Below are positions 52,130-62,088 of a stretch of DNA of 64,000 nt, piece after piece. The notes under the pieces are model-generated. The model saw only the letters and a list, made by a program, of their open reading frames with translations, was not told where the DNA came from and searched no databases. A program made the position numbers and the translations under genes. The stretch's first letter is position 1; each line of letters starts with the position of its first letter. The stretch spans positions 1 to 64,000 of the forward strand of contig NZ_RYYV01000018.1 of NCBI RefSeq assembly GCF_003977665.1. The letters are read 5' to 3'. The stretch is from Dyella choica (GTDB taxonomy: Bacteria > Pseudomonadota > Gammaproteobacteria > Xanthomonadales > Rhodanobacteraceae).

Positions 52130-52269
52130 CGTCTTCTTTCATCCGGACTATGACCGTCGGCCCCGGCATTCGACCGGATCTGCTGACCTTCCGGCGGAGC
52201 CGGAAGCGCTCGCGGGCTCGGGCCCTTCAAGACCCCTACCGCCGGTGGGGAATTACACCCCGCCCTGAA
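52130..52269 (-). ncRNA. FMN riboswitch (RFN element)
   Basis: On the minus strand it starts TTCAGGGCGGGGTGTAATTCC, continues CCACCGGCGGTAGGGG, has the variable GC-rich arm, then AGCAGATCCGGT, and ends CCGACGGTCATAGTCCGGATG with GAAAGAAGACGGC. These are the conserved blocks of the RFN element. It lies 133 bases upstream of ribE and should reduce ribE-ribB expression when FMN is high. ribD is transcribed separately and is not under it. Confidence 0.95.
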
Positions 52270-52432
52270 GACGTTTGTTGTAAGTGCCGGAAACCGGCTG
52301 GCATAGTTTAACACCGAATGCGGGCGCGGCCGTTCGCGTGGGTGGAAGGTGCGTAGGCTGGGATGACAATCCCAGCATCGGGATGTCGCGTGCAAAGCTG
52401 GGACTATCAACCCAGCCTACGCGCTGCGTCGC
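52270..52432. other. Spacer with a GTAGG repeat between the ribE leader and a LysR gene
   Basis: The 163 bases hold the expected promoter of the riboswitch transcript, which I could not pinpoint, and repeat copy 5. Nothing else was seen. Confidence 0.5.
52353..52420. repeat. GTAGG...CCTAC paired-hairpin repeat, copy 5
   Basis: GTAGGCTGGGATGACAATCCCAGC, a spacer, then GCTGGGACTATCAACCCAGCCTAC. Two hairpins bounded by inverted ends, 12 bases from the LysR stop. Confidence 0.8.
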
Positions 52433-53344
52433 TCACTGTCCCGTAAGCGCCTGCACCAGGAAATCGATCAGGCTGCGCACGACCTGGGCTCGATCCGCCC
52501 CGGGCAGCCACACTAGGTGAATCGGCGAACTGCTCGGCGGCCAATCGGTGAGCACCTCGACCAGGCGCCCTTCCGCCACCAACCCGTCCGCCATGTAGTC
52601 GCCCTGGATCCCCATGCCGACCCCAGCCAGGATGGCGTCGCGCACAGCTTGTGAGTCGTTGCAAGTCAGTACTGGCTCGATACGCACCGAACGCCGCTGC
52701 CGTTGGCGCATGAACTGCCACAAAGTGCCGGTGCGCAAATTGCTGAAAGCGATGCAACGGTGCTGTTTGAGATCGGACGGATCGTTCAACGGCGGCGCTG
52801 AAGCCAGATAATCGGGCGCCGCACACAGGTAACGACGCATCGTTCCTACCCGCCTGGCTACCAGGCTCGCATCGGCCAATTTGCCCACGCGCAAGGCCAG
52901 GTCCACCTTTGTCTCGACCAGATCGACATAGGTGTCGTCGTAGCTCGCTTCGATGCGCACCTGGGGATGGCTGCGCATGTATTGGGCGAGCAAGGGGGCA
53001 ATACATGTGCGCCCATACGAAGCCGGGAGATGCACACATAACCGCCCCGCCAATTCGCCCGAGCGAGGACGCAGATTGACGGCCAGTTCGGCCATCACCG
53101 TTTCCAGCCGCTCGCAATAAGCGAGCAGTTGTTCGCCGCGCGCAGTCAGCGTCATGCGCCGCGTGGTGCGCAGGAACAACGCGCTGCCGGTGGCCTGTTC
53201 CAGTGCGGCAATGCGCCGGCTGAGCACGGAGGGCGTGCAGCCGGCAACGCGTGCCGCCCGGGAAAAATTCAACAGGCGCGCAGCAGCCGCAAAACCACGA
53301 AGCTCCCGCAGGCGGGTTGGCGTCAGCTCGGATGATTTGTTCAT
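52433..53344 (-). CDS. LysR-family regulator
   Basis: A 303-residue regulator (start ATG 53344, MNKSSELTPTRLRELRGF). Helix-turn-helix: LNFSRAARVAGCTPSVLSRR near residues 27-46, then a CrgA-type effector domain. It is divergent from an oxidoreductase gene 91 bases away and is therefore probably its regulator. The shared spacer is AT-rich near the start codons. Both genes lie between ribD and ribE and are alien to that operon. Confidence 0.9.
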   Translation of the reverse strand: MNKSSELTPTRLRELRGFAAAARLLNFSRAARVAGCTPSVLSRRIAALEQATGSALFLRTTRRMTLTARGEQLLAYCERLETVMAELAVNLRPRSGELAGRLCVHLPASYGRTCIAPLLAQYMRSHPQVRIEASYDDTYVDLVETKVDLALRVGKLADASLVARRVGTMRRYLCAAPDYLASAPPLNDPSDLKQHRCIAFSNLRTGTLWQFMRQRQRRSVRIEPVLTCNDSQAVRDAILAGVGMGIQGDYMADGLVAEGRLVEVLTDWPPSSSPIHLVWLPGADRAQVVRSLIDFLVQALTGQ

Positions 53345-53435
53345 TTGTTGAATAAAAGATATGTGTTTGCACGAGATTATCATTCCTTACTGAAAGTCGG
53401 AGCATGGCGCCGTTCCCCTAACCAAGAGCACCACC

Positions 53436-54446
53436 ATGCGCAGCATCCAGCTCACCGCTTTCGGAGCCGAGCACCTGAAGCTCGTCGACCTGCCCCCACC
53501 CCGCCCCAAGCCCAACGAGGTACTGGTGCGAATGGAAGCCGCCTCGCTCAATTACCGCGACCAGCTGCTGGTGAGCGGCAATCTCTATCGTGCTGTGAGC
53601 TTGCCCATGGTTCCGATATCAGACGGTGCGGGCACGGTGCTGGAGGTCGGCGAAGCCGTCACGCGCTTCAAGCCGGGCGATCGAGTCACCACGTTCTACA
53701 AGTCGCGCTGGCTTGCCGGTGCCATGCGCCCGGAATGGGAAGCGGCTGAAATCGGCGGACCGGCCGAAGGCGTGATGCGCGAAATGGCCTGTTTCGACGC
53801 ATACTCGCTCGCCCATGCGCCTTCGCATATGGACAGCCTGCAGGCAGCAACGCTGCCGATCGCCGCGCTCACGGCGTGGCAGGCCTTGGAGCAGGCGCAC
53901 ATCACCACTGGCCAGACCGTGCTGTTGCTGGGCACCGGCGGCGTATCCTTATTCGCCTTGCAGTTCGCCAAGCTGCGCGGCGCAAAGGTGATCCTGCTTT
54001 CCTCCAGCCATGAAAAACTGGCCCGCGGCAAGGCGCTAGGCGCGGATATCGGCATCAACTACCGCGAAACGCCACAATGGGGCGCGGCGGTGCGCGAAGC
54101 CACCGGCGGCTTTGGCGCGGACGCCGTGATCGAAACCGCAGGCGCGTCGACCTTTGCACAGTCGCTCGATGCAGTGCGCATGCATGGCTTTGTTGCTGTG
54201 GTGGGTTTCATGGGCGGAATCGATGCGCAGATCCCTCTCACGCAGATAATCCTCAAGCGTGTGCATGTGCAAGGCATTTCGGTCGCTTCGCTGGAGCAAC
54301 ACGAACGCATGGTCGCAGCCCTCGAAGCTACCCGGCTGCAACCGGTGCTCGACCAGGTCTACGGCTTTGAGGAACTTCCCGCCGCGTTCGAGCACATGCT
54401 TGCAGGCAGGCACTTCGGAAAAATCGGCATCGACTTCGCCCGATGA
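53436..54446 (+). CDS. Zinc-independent alcohol dehydrogenase/quinone oxidoreductase
   Basis: A 336-residue medium-chain dehydrogenase/reductase. The N-terminal GroES-like fold (LVDLPPPRPKPNEVLVRMEA, GDRVTTFYKSRW) and a Rossmann fold with GTGGVSLFALQFA are clear. The cysteines and histidine of the structural and catalytic zinc sites are missing, which favours a quinone or enone reductase. The divergent LysR is its likely regulator. Substrate unknown. Confidence 0.9.
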   Translation: MRSIQLTAFGAEHLKLVDLPPPRPKPNEVLVRMEAASLNYRDQLLVSGNLYRAVSLPMVPISDGAGTVLEVGEAVTRFKPGDRVTTFYKSRWLAGAMRPEWEAAEIGGPAEGVMREMACFDAYSLAHAPSHMDSLQAATLPIAALTAWQALEQAHITTGQTVLLLGTGGVSLFALQFAKLRGAKVILLSSSHEKLARGKALGADIGINYRETPQWGAAVREATGGFGADAVIETAGASTFAQSLDAVRMHGFVAVVGFMGGIDAQIPLTQIILKRVHVQGISVASLEQHERMVAALEATRLQPVLDQVYGFEELPAAFEHMLAGRHFGKIGIDFAR

Positions 54447-54466
54447 CGGCAAGGCAGTGATCGCAT

Positions 54467-54555
54467 GGGTTGGGTTGCGCAGGTCTAGGGACGGTCTGAA
54501 AAAGTTCGTCACGGACTTTTTCAGACGCGCTTTAGTCCGGGTAACCCAACCTACC
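54467..54555. repeat. Nested repeat: hairpin family inside a GTAGG-type repeat
   Basis: GGGTTGGGTTGCGC on the left and GGTAACCCAACCTACCC on the right are the ends of a diverged GTAGG-family element; between them lies a full copy of the GTCTGAAAAAG hairpin (54491-54529). Confidence 0.6.
54491..54529. repeat. GTCTGAAAAAGTTCGTCACGGAC-type hairpin, copy B
   Basis: GTCTGAAAAAGT pairs with ACTTTTTCAGAC around CGT...ACG. It is almost identical to 18868-18907, including the trailing GCG, and lies between the oxidoreductase gene and the ribD stop, where it could terminate both. Confidence 0.8.
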
Positions 54556-55645
54556 CAGCGGGCCGCAGACGCAAACGCAGGTCTTGGCCAACGGCGCGGG
54601 TGTCCAGCAAGCTGAGCTTCCAGCGTGCTGCCATATCGGCCAGAGAGGGCAAAGCCAACAAAGGCCTTGCGGTGTCGCCCAGTAGCAATGGCGCGACGTA
54701 GATCAGCAGCTCATCGGCCAGGCCGGCGGCAAACAATGCGCCGCAGAGTGTCGGCCCAGCCTCGACGTGCAGTTCGCTGCAGCCTCGCTCTGCGAGCAGC
54801 CCCAGTACGGAAGGCAAATCAAGGGCTTCGTTTTGTTCGGTAACGGCCACGCATTCCACCCTGGCGAAGCGCCCGTCGTTCACTTTTGCCGACGCTGCGT
54901 GAAGCACGAGCGTGGGTGCTTGGCCGTCCAAGACGTGGCTGCCGGCAGGAGTACGCAAATGACGATCAAGGACAACCCGCAAGGGTGAGTGGATGCCGCC
55001 GGATTGCGGCAGTCGCGCCGTGAGCTGGGGATTGTCGGCAAGCACTGTGCCTATCCCGGTGAGTATCGCCGAGCTGCGCGCCCGCCAACGTTGCACATCC
55101 GCACGGGCTGCTTCGCCGGTGATCCACTTCGATTCACCATTGGCAAGTGCGGTGCGGCCATCCAGGCTCATCGCCAGCTTCACGCGTACCCAGGGACGAT
55201 GGCGTTCGATCCGGCTGAAGAATCCGATGTTGAGCTCGCGCGCCGCCTCCCGCATCAGACCGCTTTCCACTTCAATGCCTGCGGCACGCAGCTTGGCGAT
55301 GCCCTGCCCGGCCACCTGCGGAAACGGGTCCTCCGCGGCGATGACCACCCGCCGGATGCCGGCGGCAACCAGCGCATCGGCGCAAGGGGGGGTACGGCCA
55401 TGATGGGCGCAGGGTTCCAGCGTGACGAAAGCGGTGGCCGCTCGCGCCTGCTCCCCCGCTTCCCGCAATGCGTGCACCTCGGCATGCGGTTCGCCGGCAT
55501 GTTCATGCCAGCCCTGCCCTACCACTCGTTCGCCATGGGCTATGACGCACCCCACACGTGGATTGGGCTGGGTGGTGTAAAGGCCTTGTTCGGCCAGGCG
55601 CAGCGCCTGCGCCATGTGCACAGCATCGAGGCCGGAAAAGGTCAT
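54551..55645 (-). CDS. ribD: Bifunctional deaminase/reductase RibD
   Basis: A 364-residue enzyme. The N-terminal deaminase has its zinc site in GEPHAEVHAL and TLEPCAHHGRTPPC (about residues 48-85); the C-terminal reductase begins near WVRVKLAMSLDGRTAL. ATG 55645 gives MTFSGLDAVHMAQAL; the longer open frame overlaps the divergent cysteine synthase promoter region. ribD starts 117 bases from that divergent gene, so it has its own promoter. Confidence 0.95.
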   Translation of the reverse strand: MTFSGLDAVHMAQALRLAEQGLYTTQPNPRVGCVIAHGERVVGQGWHEHAGEPHAEVHALREAGEQARAATAFVTLEPCAHHGRTPPCADALVAAGIRRVVIAAEDPFPQVAGQGIAKLRAAGIEVESGLMREAARELNIGFFSRIERHRPWVRVKLAMSLDGRTALANGESKWITGEAARADVQRWRARSSAILTGIGTVLADNPQLTARLPQSGGIHSPLRVVLDRHLRTPAGSHVLDGQAPTLVLHAASAKVNDGRFARVECVAVTEQNEALDLPSVLGLLAERGCSELHVEAGPTLCGALFAAGLADELLIYVAPLLLGDTARPLLALPSLADMAARWKLSLLDTRAVGQDLRLRLRPAG

Positions 55646-55761
55646 GGAAGCTTCTGAATATGAATATGCAGGATGGTCAGTGTGCGCGATCGGCTGGCAT
55701 TTGTCGCGGCGACGAAATCGGGAGTAGCCTTCTGTTCTTATCTTGCGCAAAGGGTACGGCC

Positions 55762-56736
55762 ATGATCTACGACAATATCCTGGACACCATCGGCAATACG
55801 CCCATCGTTCGTCTGCATCGCGTGGCACCTTCGCACGTAACACTTTATGCCAAGGTGGAGGCCTTCAACCCTGGCGGATCGGTCAAGGACCGCCTGGCCA
55901 TCGCGGTCATTCTGGACGCGGAAAAGAAAGGCCTGCTCAAGCCGGGCGATACGGTAGTCGAAGCCACCTCGGGCAACACGGGCGTTGCACTGGCGATGGT
56001 GTGCGCGGCACGTGGTTACCGCTTCGTGGCGACCATGACCGAGACTTTCTCGGTGGAACGCCGCAAATTGATGCGCGCATACGGCGCCAGGGTGATCCTG
56101 ACGCCCGCTGCCGAGCGCGGTAGCGGCATGGTGCGACGCGCTGAAGAACTAGCCAAGCAGCACGGTTGGTTTCTGCCACGGCAGTTCCAGAATCCGGCCA
56201 ATCCGGCTTATCACCGCAATACCACCGCGACGGAAATCTTGCGCGATTTCGCCGGCAAGCGGCTCGACGCCTTCGTGACCGGCTGGGGCACGGGCGGCAC
56301 CCTCACCGGCGTAGGCGAGATGCTCAAGCTGGCACGCCCGGAAGTGAAAATCGTGGTCTCCGAACCGGCCGGCGCGTCCCTGCTGCAGGACAAGCCATGG
56401 CAGCCGCACAAAATCCAGGGCTGGACACCGGATTTCGTGCCCGAAGTGCTGAACCGCAAGATCTTCGACCTGGACTTGCCGGTGGATGAAGTAGTGGCCC
56501 GTGATACGTCCCGGCGACTGGCGAAGGAAGAAGGTATTTTTGTCGGAATTTCTGCCGGGGCGACATTGGCCGCCGCACTCCAGTATGCGGAAAAGGCCGA
56601 GCACGGCAGCGTGATCCTGGCGATGTTGCCGGATACGGGTGAGCGGTATCTGTCGACCTTCCTCTTCGAAGGCGTTGAGGAAGGATCGGATGAGGCATGG
56701 CTGGAGAGCCTGGCTATCCAGCAAAACGTAGCTTGA
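55762..56736 (+). CDS. cysK: Cysteine synthase (O-acetylserine sulfhydrylase)
   Basis: A 324-residue PLP enzyme. The PLP lysine is Lys42 in NPGGSVKDRLA, the substrate loop is TSGNTG at about 69-74, and the phosphate-binding loop is GTGGTLTG. It forms cysteine from O-acetylserine and sulfide. The gene is transcribed against nrdR and ribD, which are usually adjacent, so it appears inserted between them. CysK versus CysM cannot be settled by eye. Confidence 0.93.
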   Translation: MIYDNILDTIGNTPIVRLHRVAPSHVTLYAKVEAFNPGGSVKDRLAIAVILDAEKKGLLKPGDTVVEATSGNTGVALAMVCAARGYRFVATMTETFSVERRKLMRAYGARVILTPAAERGSGMVRRAEELAKQHGWFLPRQFQNPANPAYHRNTTATEILRDFAGKRLDAFVTGWGTGGTLTGVGEMLKLARPEVKIVVSEPAGASLLQDKPWQPHKIQGWTPDFVPEVLNRKIFDLDLPVDEVVARDTSRRLAKEEGIFVGISAGATLAAALQYAEKAEHGSVILAMLPDTGERYLSTFLFEGVEEGSDEAWLESLAIQQNVA

Positions 56737-56744
56737 TCCGATGG

Positions 56745-56774
56745 CCGTCATGCCCGCAAAAGCGGGTATGACGG
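56745..56774. repeat. CCGTCATGCCCGC-aaaa-GCGGGTATGACGG palindrome
   Basis: A 13-bp stem with one G-T pair between the convergent cysK and nrdR genes. It matches the type at 6820-6841 and may terminate transcription from both sides. Confidence 0.75.
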
Positions 56775-56783
56775 TCGCTGCGC

Positions 56784-57320
56784 TCAGCTCTTGCGATGCC
56801 CCCGCTTCGCTGCGGCCGCCGCTCCGGCTTCTCCCAGCAACGACAGCTGCAAATTCTCCAAGCCCGGCAAATCGCGCTCCAGCTTCTCGATCTCTTCGCG
56901 AAACGCATGCACGTCTTCGAACTTGCGATAGACGGAAGCAAAACGCACGTAGGCCACTTGATCGAGCTTTTTCAACTCGCGCATCACCAGCTCGCCCACG
57001 TAGCGTGAGGGCACTTCGCGCTCGCCGCTCCTGCGCAAATCATCGATCACCGCGCGCACCGCGGCATCCACATCATGACTTGCCACCGGCCTTTTCTGCA
57101 GCGCCCGCTCAAAGCTGGTGCGCAGCTTGCGCTCGTCAAAACTCTCACGCCGCTCGCCGCTCTTCACGATCGCCGGTAGTTTCAACTCGGCCGTTTCGAA
57201 CGTATTGAAGCGCTCGCCGCACTGCGGACACTCGCGACGGCGACGCACAGTGGCGCCGTCGTCGGCGAGGCGTGAATCGATCACGCGGGTGTCTTCATGC
57301 TGGCAGAAAGGGCAATGCAT
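56784..57320 (-). CDS. nrdR: Transcriptional repressor NrdR
   Basis: A 178-residue ATP-cone repressor of ribonucleotide reductase genes. The zinc ribbon is MHCPFC ... CPQCGERF (residues 3-37), and the ATP-cone begins around [15 protein letters not shown]. The Ala-rich C-terminal tail is longer than usual. glyA lies upstream on the same strand, the common glyA-nrdR order. Confidence 0.96.
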   Translation of the reverse strand: MHCPFCQHEDTRVIDSRLADDGATVRRRRECPQCGERFNTFETAELKLPAIVKSGERRESFDERKLRTSFERALQKRPVASHDVDAAVRAVIDDLRRSGEREVPSRYVGELVMRELKKLDQVAYVRFASVYRKFEDVHAFREEIEKLERDLPGLENLQLSLLGEAGAAAAAKRGHRKS

Positions 57321-57325
57321 GGGTT

Positions 57326-57365
57326 TAGTGCGGGGAACGGTGAGCAGGGAACGGTGAGCATGGTG
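57326..57365. repeat. GGGAACGGTGAGC tandem words
   Basis: GGGAACGGTGAGCAGGGAACGGTGAGC, two direct units, at the 3' side of the four-helix-bundle remnant. Inverted GTTCG-rich words (GTTCGTTATTCGCTGTTCTC) occur on the other flank at 57742-57765. Confidence 0.5.
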
Positions 57366-57725
57366 TTTCCTGCCAGCGAACCAACGCTTTCTTCAAGGCC
57401 TGTATTGAGCGCGTTGACGAATGTATAGCCATCCGAGGTTTTGTGCCATCCGCATCATCGAAATAGCCAAGACGACATGCCAAGAGCGCCTGGGCTTCTA
57501 CTCCGGCGAGCGTCCCTGCGGGCATGGACAAAATCCTCACATAGTCTTTGATAGGGCCTCGCGCATTTCCTTCGGCAAGACAAGAAGCAACGAAAACCAC
57601 GACTCTTCGTAACGGCGAGAACAATCCAAAACGATCCTCCGCTGGTCATTTGCAAGTCACGGCATACACCAGCTCAGCCGAGCTCCTCGCAGCTTGCCAG
57701 AGCCGCAACTCCAGTCATCTGTAAC
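57330..57725 (-). pseudogene. Decayed S23-type four-helix-bundle protein
   Basis: On the minus strand the frame encodes LRLWQAARSSAELVYAVTCK, then a stop (TCA at 57646-57648), then PAEDRFGLFSPLRRVVVFVA and SCLAEGNARGPIKDYVRIL and LLACRLGYFDD. These blocks match the 23S-rRNA-intervening four-helix-bundle family (typical ...VYAVT..., FGL..QMRRAA, LAEGNARGSTKDY). A start codon was not found, and upstream frames are also closed. The 3' and 5' flanks carry GGGAAC-type repeats. Confidence 0.65.
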
Positions 57726-57777
57726 CACCAGGAACGTCCCTGTTCGTTATTCGCTGTTCTCGGTTTTCCGCGCTTAC

Positions 57778-59031
57778 TCAGACGTAAACGGGGAACTTCT
57801 TGCATTGCGCGGTGACTTTCTCGCGCGTGGCCTTGATCACGCCTTCATCGCCAGGTGCGTCCAGCACGTCGCAAATCCAATGGGTAAGCTCGACCACATC
57901 GGCTTCCTGGTAACCACGCGTGGTGATCGCTGGCGTACCCACTCGCAAGCCTGAGGTGACGAAGGGCGAACGCGGGTCGTTCGGCACGGCGTTCTTGTTG
58001 ACGGTGATGTGCGCCTTGCCCAGCGCAGCTTCGGCATCCTTGCCGGTGACTTCGCGACCGATCAGGTCGACCAGCATCAGGTGGTTTTCAGTACCGCCGG
58101 AGACCACCTTGTAGCCGCGCTCGATCAGCGTCCTGGCCATGGCCTTGGCGTTCTTCACCACCTGTGCCTGGTAGTCCCTGAAGGACGGCTCCAACGCCTC
58201 CTTGAACGCCACCGCCTTGGCGGCGATCACATGCATCAGCGGACCGCCCTGGATGCCGGGGAACACGATGGATTGCAGCTTCTTCTCGATCTCTTCGCCC
58301 GGATCCTTGGCCAGCACGATGCCGCCGCGCGGGCCGCGCAGCGTCTTGTGCGTGGTGGACGTAACCACGTGCGCGTGCGGCAGCGGGCTGGGATACACGC
58401 CGGCGGCAATCAGGCCGGCAACGTGCGCCATGTCCACGAACAGGTATGCGCCCACCTTGTCGGCGATGGCACGGAAGCGTGCCCAGTCCATGACCTGCGA
58501 ATAAGCGCTGAAGCCGGCCACGATCATCTTCGGCTTGTGCTCGAGCGCCAGGCGCTCGACTTCGTCATAGTCGACCAGGCCGTTTTCGTTCACGCCGTAC
58601 TGCACGGCGTTGTAGATCTTGCCCGAAAGGTTCACCTTGGCGCCGTGGGTGAGGTGGCCGCCATGCGCCAGACTCATGCCTAGGATGGTGTCGCCTGGAT
58701 TGATCAGCGCGAAGTACACCGCCTGGTTGGCCTGCGAACCGGAGTGCGGCTGCACGTTCGCGTAAGTTGCGCCGAATAGCTGCTTCAAGCGCTCGATGGC
58801 CAGGCGCTCGGCCACGTCCACGTATTCGCAACCGCCGTAATAGCGCTTGCCCGGATAGCCTTCGGCATATTTGTTGGTGAGCACCGAGCCCTGGGCCTCC
58901 AGCACTCGCGGGCTGGCGTAGTTTTCCGAAGCGATCAGCTCGACGTGGTCCTCCTGGCGGCGGGCTTCATCGGCAATGGCCTTGGCCAGCTCATCATCAT
59001 AGCCGGCAATCGTTTGCTGCTTCGGGAACAT
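57778..59031 (-). CDS. glyA: Serine hydroxymethyltransferase
   Basis: A 417-residue PLP enzyme interconverting serine and glycine with tetrahydrofolate. ATG 59031 gives [19 protein letters not shown]. The PLP lysine is in [18 protein letters not shown] near residue 230; [19 protein letters not shown] and [15 protein letters not shown] are conserved. It is probably the first gene of a glyA-nrdR unit. Confidence 0.97.
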   Translation of the reverse strand: MFPKQQTIAGYDDELAKAIADEARRQEDHVELIASENYASPRVLEAQGSVLTNKYAEGYPGKRYYGGCEYVDVAERLAIERLKQLFGATYANVQPHSGSQANQAVYFALINPGDTILGMSLAHGGHLTHGAKVNLSGKIYNAVQYGVNENGLVDYDEVERLALEHKPKMIVAGFSAYSQVMDWARFRAIADKVGAYLFVDMAHVAGLIAAGVYPSPLPHAHVVTSTTHKTLRGPRGGIVLAKDPGEEIEKKLQSIVFPGIQGGPLMHVIAAKAVAFKEALEPSFRDYQAQVVKNAKAMARTLIERGYKVVSGGTENHLMLVDLIGREVTGKDAEAALGKAHITVNKNAVPNDPRSPFVTSGLRVGTPAITTRGYQEADVVELTHWICDVLDAPGDEGVIKATREKVTAQCKKFPVYV

Positions 59032-59270
59032 TCGAGCCTCGTTGGGGTGGCGTGGGACGGGGTAAGACTTGAAAGTGTAATGGTCGGGGGGCCCCGCGGC
59101 CACCGTGGGATGACTGGAGCATGCGCTTTCGCGCCACCCGCAATCGATACGTATATTATTGTTTTATATCAATAAATCGAATTGCCATCGACCATTCTGC
59201 GCATGCTTGGCGTCGAATCGTGCCCATTGGTCAGAAGGATCAAGCATAGGCCTCGGGCGCAAATCCCAGC
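59032..59270. other. Upstream region of glyA
   Basis: A very AT-rich block (59150-59178) with TTATTG (59156-59161) and CAATAA (59170-59175) as an inverted repeat stands out in otherwise GC-rich DNA. It is 120-145 bases upstream of the glyA start and could hold its promoter or an operator. No riboswitch was recognised. Confidence 0.35.
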
Positions 59271-59274
59271 CTAC
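59246..59274. repeat. GTAGG-family half element
   Basis: CATAGGCCTCGGGCGCAAATCCCAGCCTAC: the left end is altered (ATAGG) but the right CCCAGCCTAC is intact. It covers the last bases of the DUF817 gene region. Confidence 0.5.
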
Positions 59275-60146
59275 CCATCCTGCCCACGCGGTTTCGCCAC
59301 CGCACTGACCATCACGTAGCTGATGATCATCAACAATAGCCATGCGCCCAGCTTCGATACCGGCACCATTTGCCAGCCATGGCGCTGCGTCGGATAGCGC
59401 CACGCCGCGGTAAAAGTACCGATGTTCTCGGCAAGCCAGATGAACATCGCGACCAGCGTGAACCCCAACAGCAGCGGCATGCGCCGATGCACGTGGCGAA
59501 TGCGAAAATGCACCCAGGTGCGCCCGAACAGCAACGCCACGGCGGCAAACAAGGCATAACGCATATCGGGCAGGAAATGATGCGTAAAGAAATTCGCGTA
59601 GATCGCGACTGCCAGCCACACCGTTGCCGCGAACTGCGGATGTCGCGTGAATCGGAAATCGAACAGCCGCCACGCCCGCGCGATATAGCTGCCCACCGAC
59701 GCATACATGAAGCCGCTGAACAACGGCACGCCGCCAAGACGCAACCATGACGGCTCCGGATAGATCCACGAACCGGCCGAGGTCTTGAACACCTCCATCG
59801 CCGTACCCACCAGGTGGAACAGCAGGATGACTTTCGCCTCCTCGACGGTTTCCAGCCGGGTGCCAAGCAATACGCACTGGATCACCAGCGCGGCCAGCGT
59901 GAGGAAGTCATAGCGTGCCAGCGCCGCATGCGGCGGATAGAACGCCCAGCTGAGCCCGAGCAGCAGCACCATGCTGCCGCCGAACAGGCAGGCAGCAGCC
60001 TGCTTCACGCCGAAGCAAATGAATTCGTGCAGGACGATGGCGCCACGGCCGCGCATCCGCGCCCAATCGCCGGCCTGCTCGTCCCAGGCCAGCAACACGC
60101 CCAAGGGGTTGATGCGGGCAGCGCCCGCCATTCGTCTGATCCACAT
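59271..60146 (-). CDS. DUF817 (YoaT-like) membrane protein
   Basis: A 291-residue polytopic protein with about eight transmembrane helices. The DUF817-type blocks are FGVKQAAACLFGG, ILLFHLVGTAMEVFKTSAGSW followed by YPEPS, GVPLFSGFMYASVGSYIARAW and WLAENIGTFTAAWRYP. The function of the family is unknown. ATG 60146 is chosen; an internal ATG at 60131 is possible. It is divergent from ettA. Confidence 0.87.
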   Translation of the reverse strand: MWIRRMAGAARINPLGVLLAWDEQAGDWARMRGRGAIVLHEFICFGVKQAAACLFGGSMVLLLGLSWAFYPPHAALARYDFLTLAALVIQCVLLGTRLETVEEAKVILLFHLVGTAMEVFKTSAGSWIYPEPSWLRLGGVPLFSGFMYASVGSYIARAWRLFDFRFTRHPQFAATVWLAVAIYANFFTHHFLPDMRYALFAAVALLFGRTWVHFRIRHVHRRMPLLLGFTLVAMFIWLAENIGTFTAAWRYPTQRHGWQMVPVSKLGAWLLLMIISYVMVSAVAKPRGQDG

Positions 60147-60361
60147 GACCCGACAGCCTGGCGGCAAGGTGTGGCCTCGCGGCCGCGAAAAGTGGCGAAC
60201 GCGTGACCAACGGCTCTCAATAAGACGGCGGGAGCCGCCCCCCCCTGTCACCGGCGCTTCCCCATAAGCCGCTATACTTACCGGCTTAATACCTACGCCC
60301 ATCACGCCCTTGCGCGTCGTCTGTCCACGCAGGCGGCCACGCGCACGCCAACGGAGCCAGC
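60147..60361. other. Divergent spacer between the DUF817 gene and ettA
   Basis: A -10-like TATACT lies at 60273-60278 on the + strand, 84 bases before ettA, but no good -35 is spaced 16-18 bases before it. The rest is GC-rich without clear features. Confidence 0.35.
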
Positions 60362-62023
<1,662 letters not shown>

Positions 62024-62033
62024 CGCACGCGCA

Positions 62034-62058
62034 GCCCCTCTCCTTTCGGGAGAGGGGC
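62034..62058. repeat. GCCCCTCTCC / GGAGAGGGGC hairpin
   Basis: A roughly 10-bp stem with a TTTCG loop between ettA and pyrF, of the same CCCTCTCC family as 36412-36435. Confidence 0.65.
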
Positions 62059-62088
62059 TCACTCAGGCAAGACCCCCGGAGAGATTCG

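Noticed and set aside
60273-60278. Confident promoter for ettA
   Set aside because: Only a -10-like TATACT is visible; there is no properly spaced -35, so it is described as a possibility in the spacer entry only.
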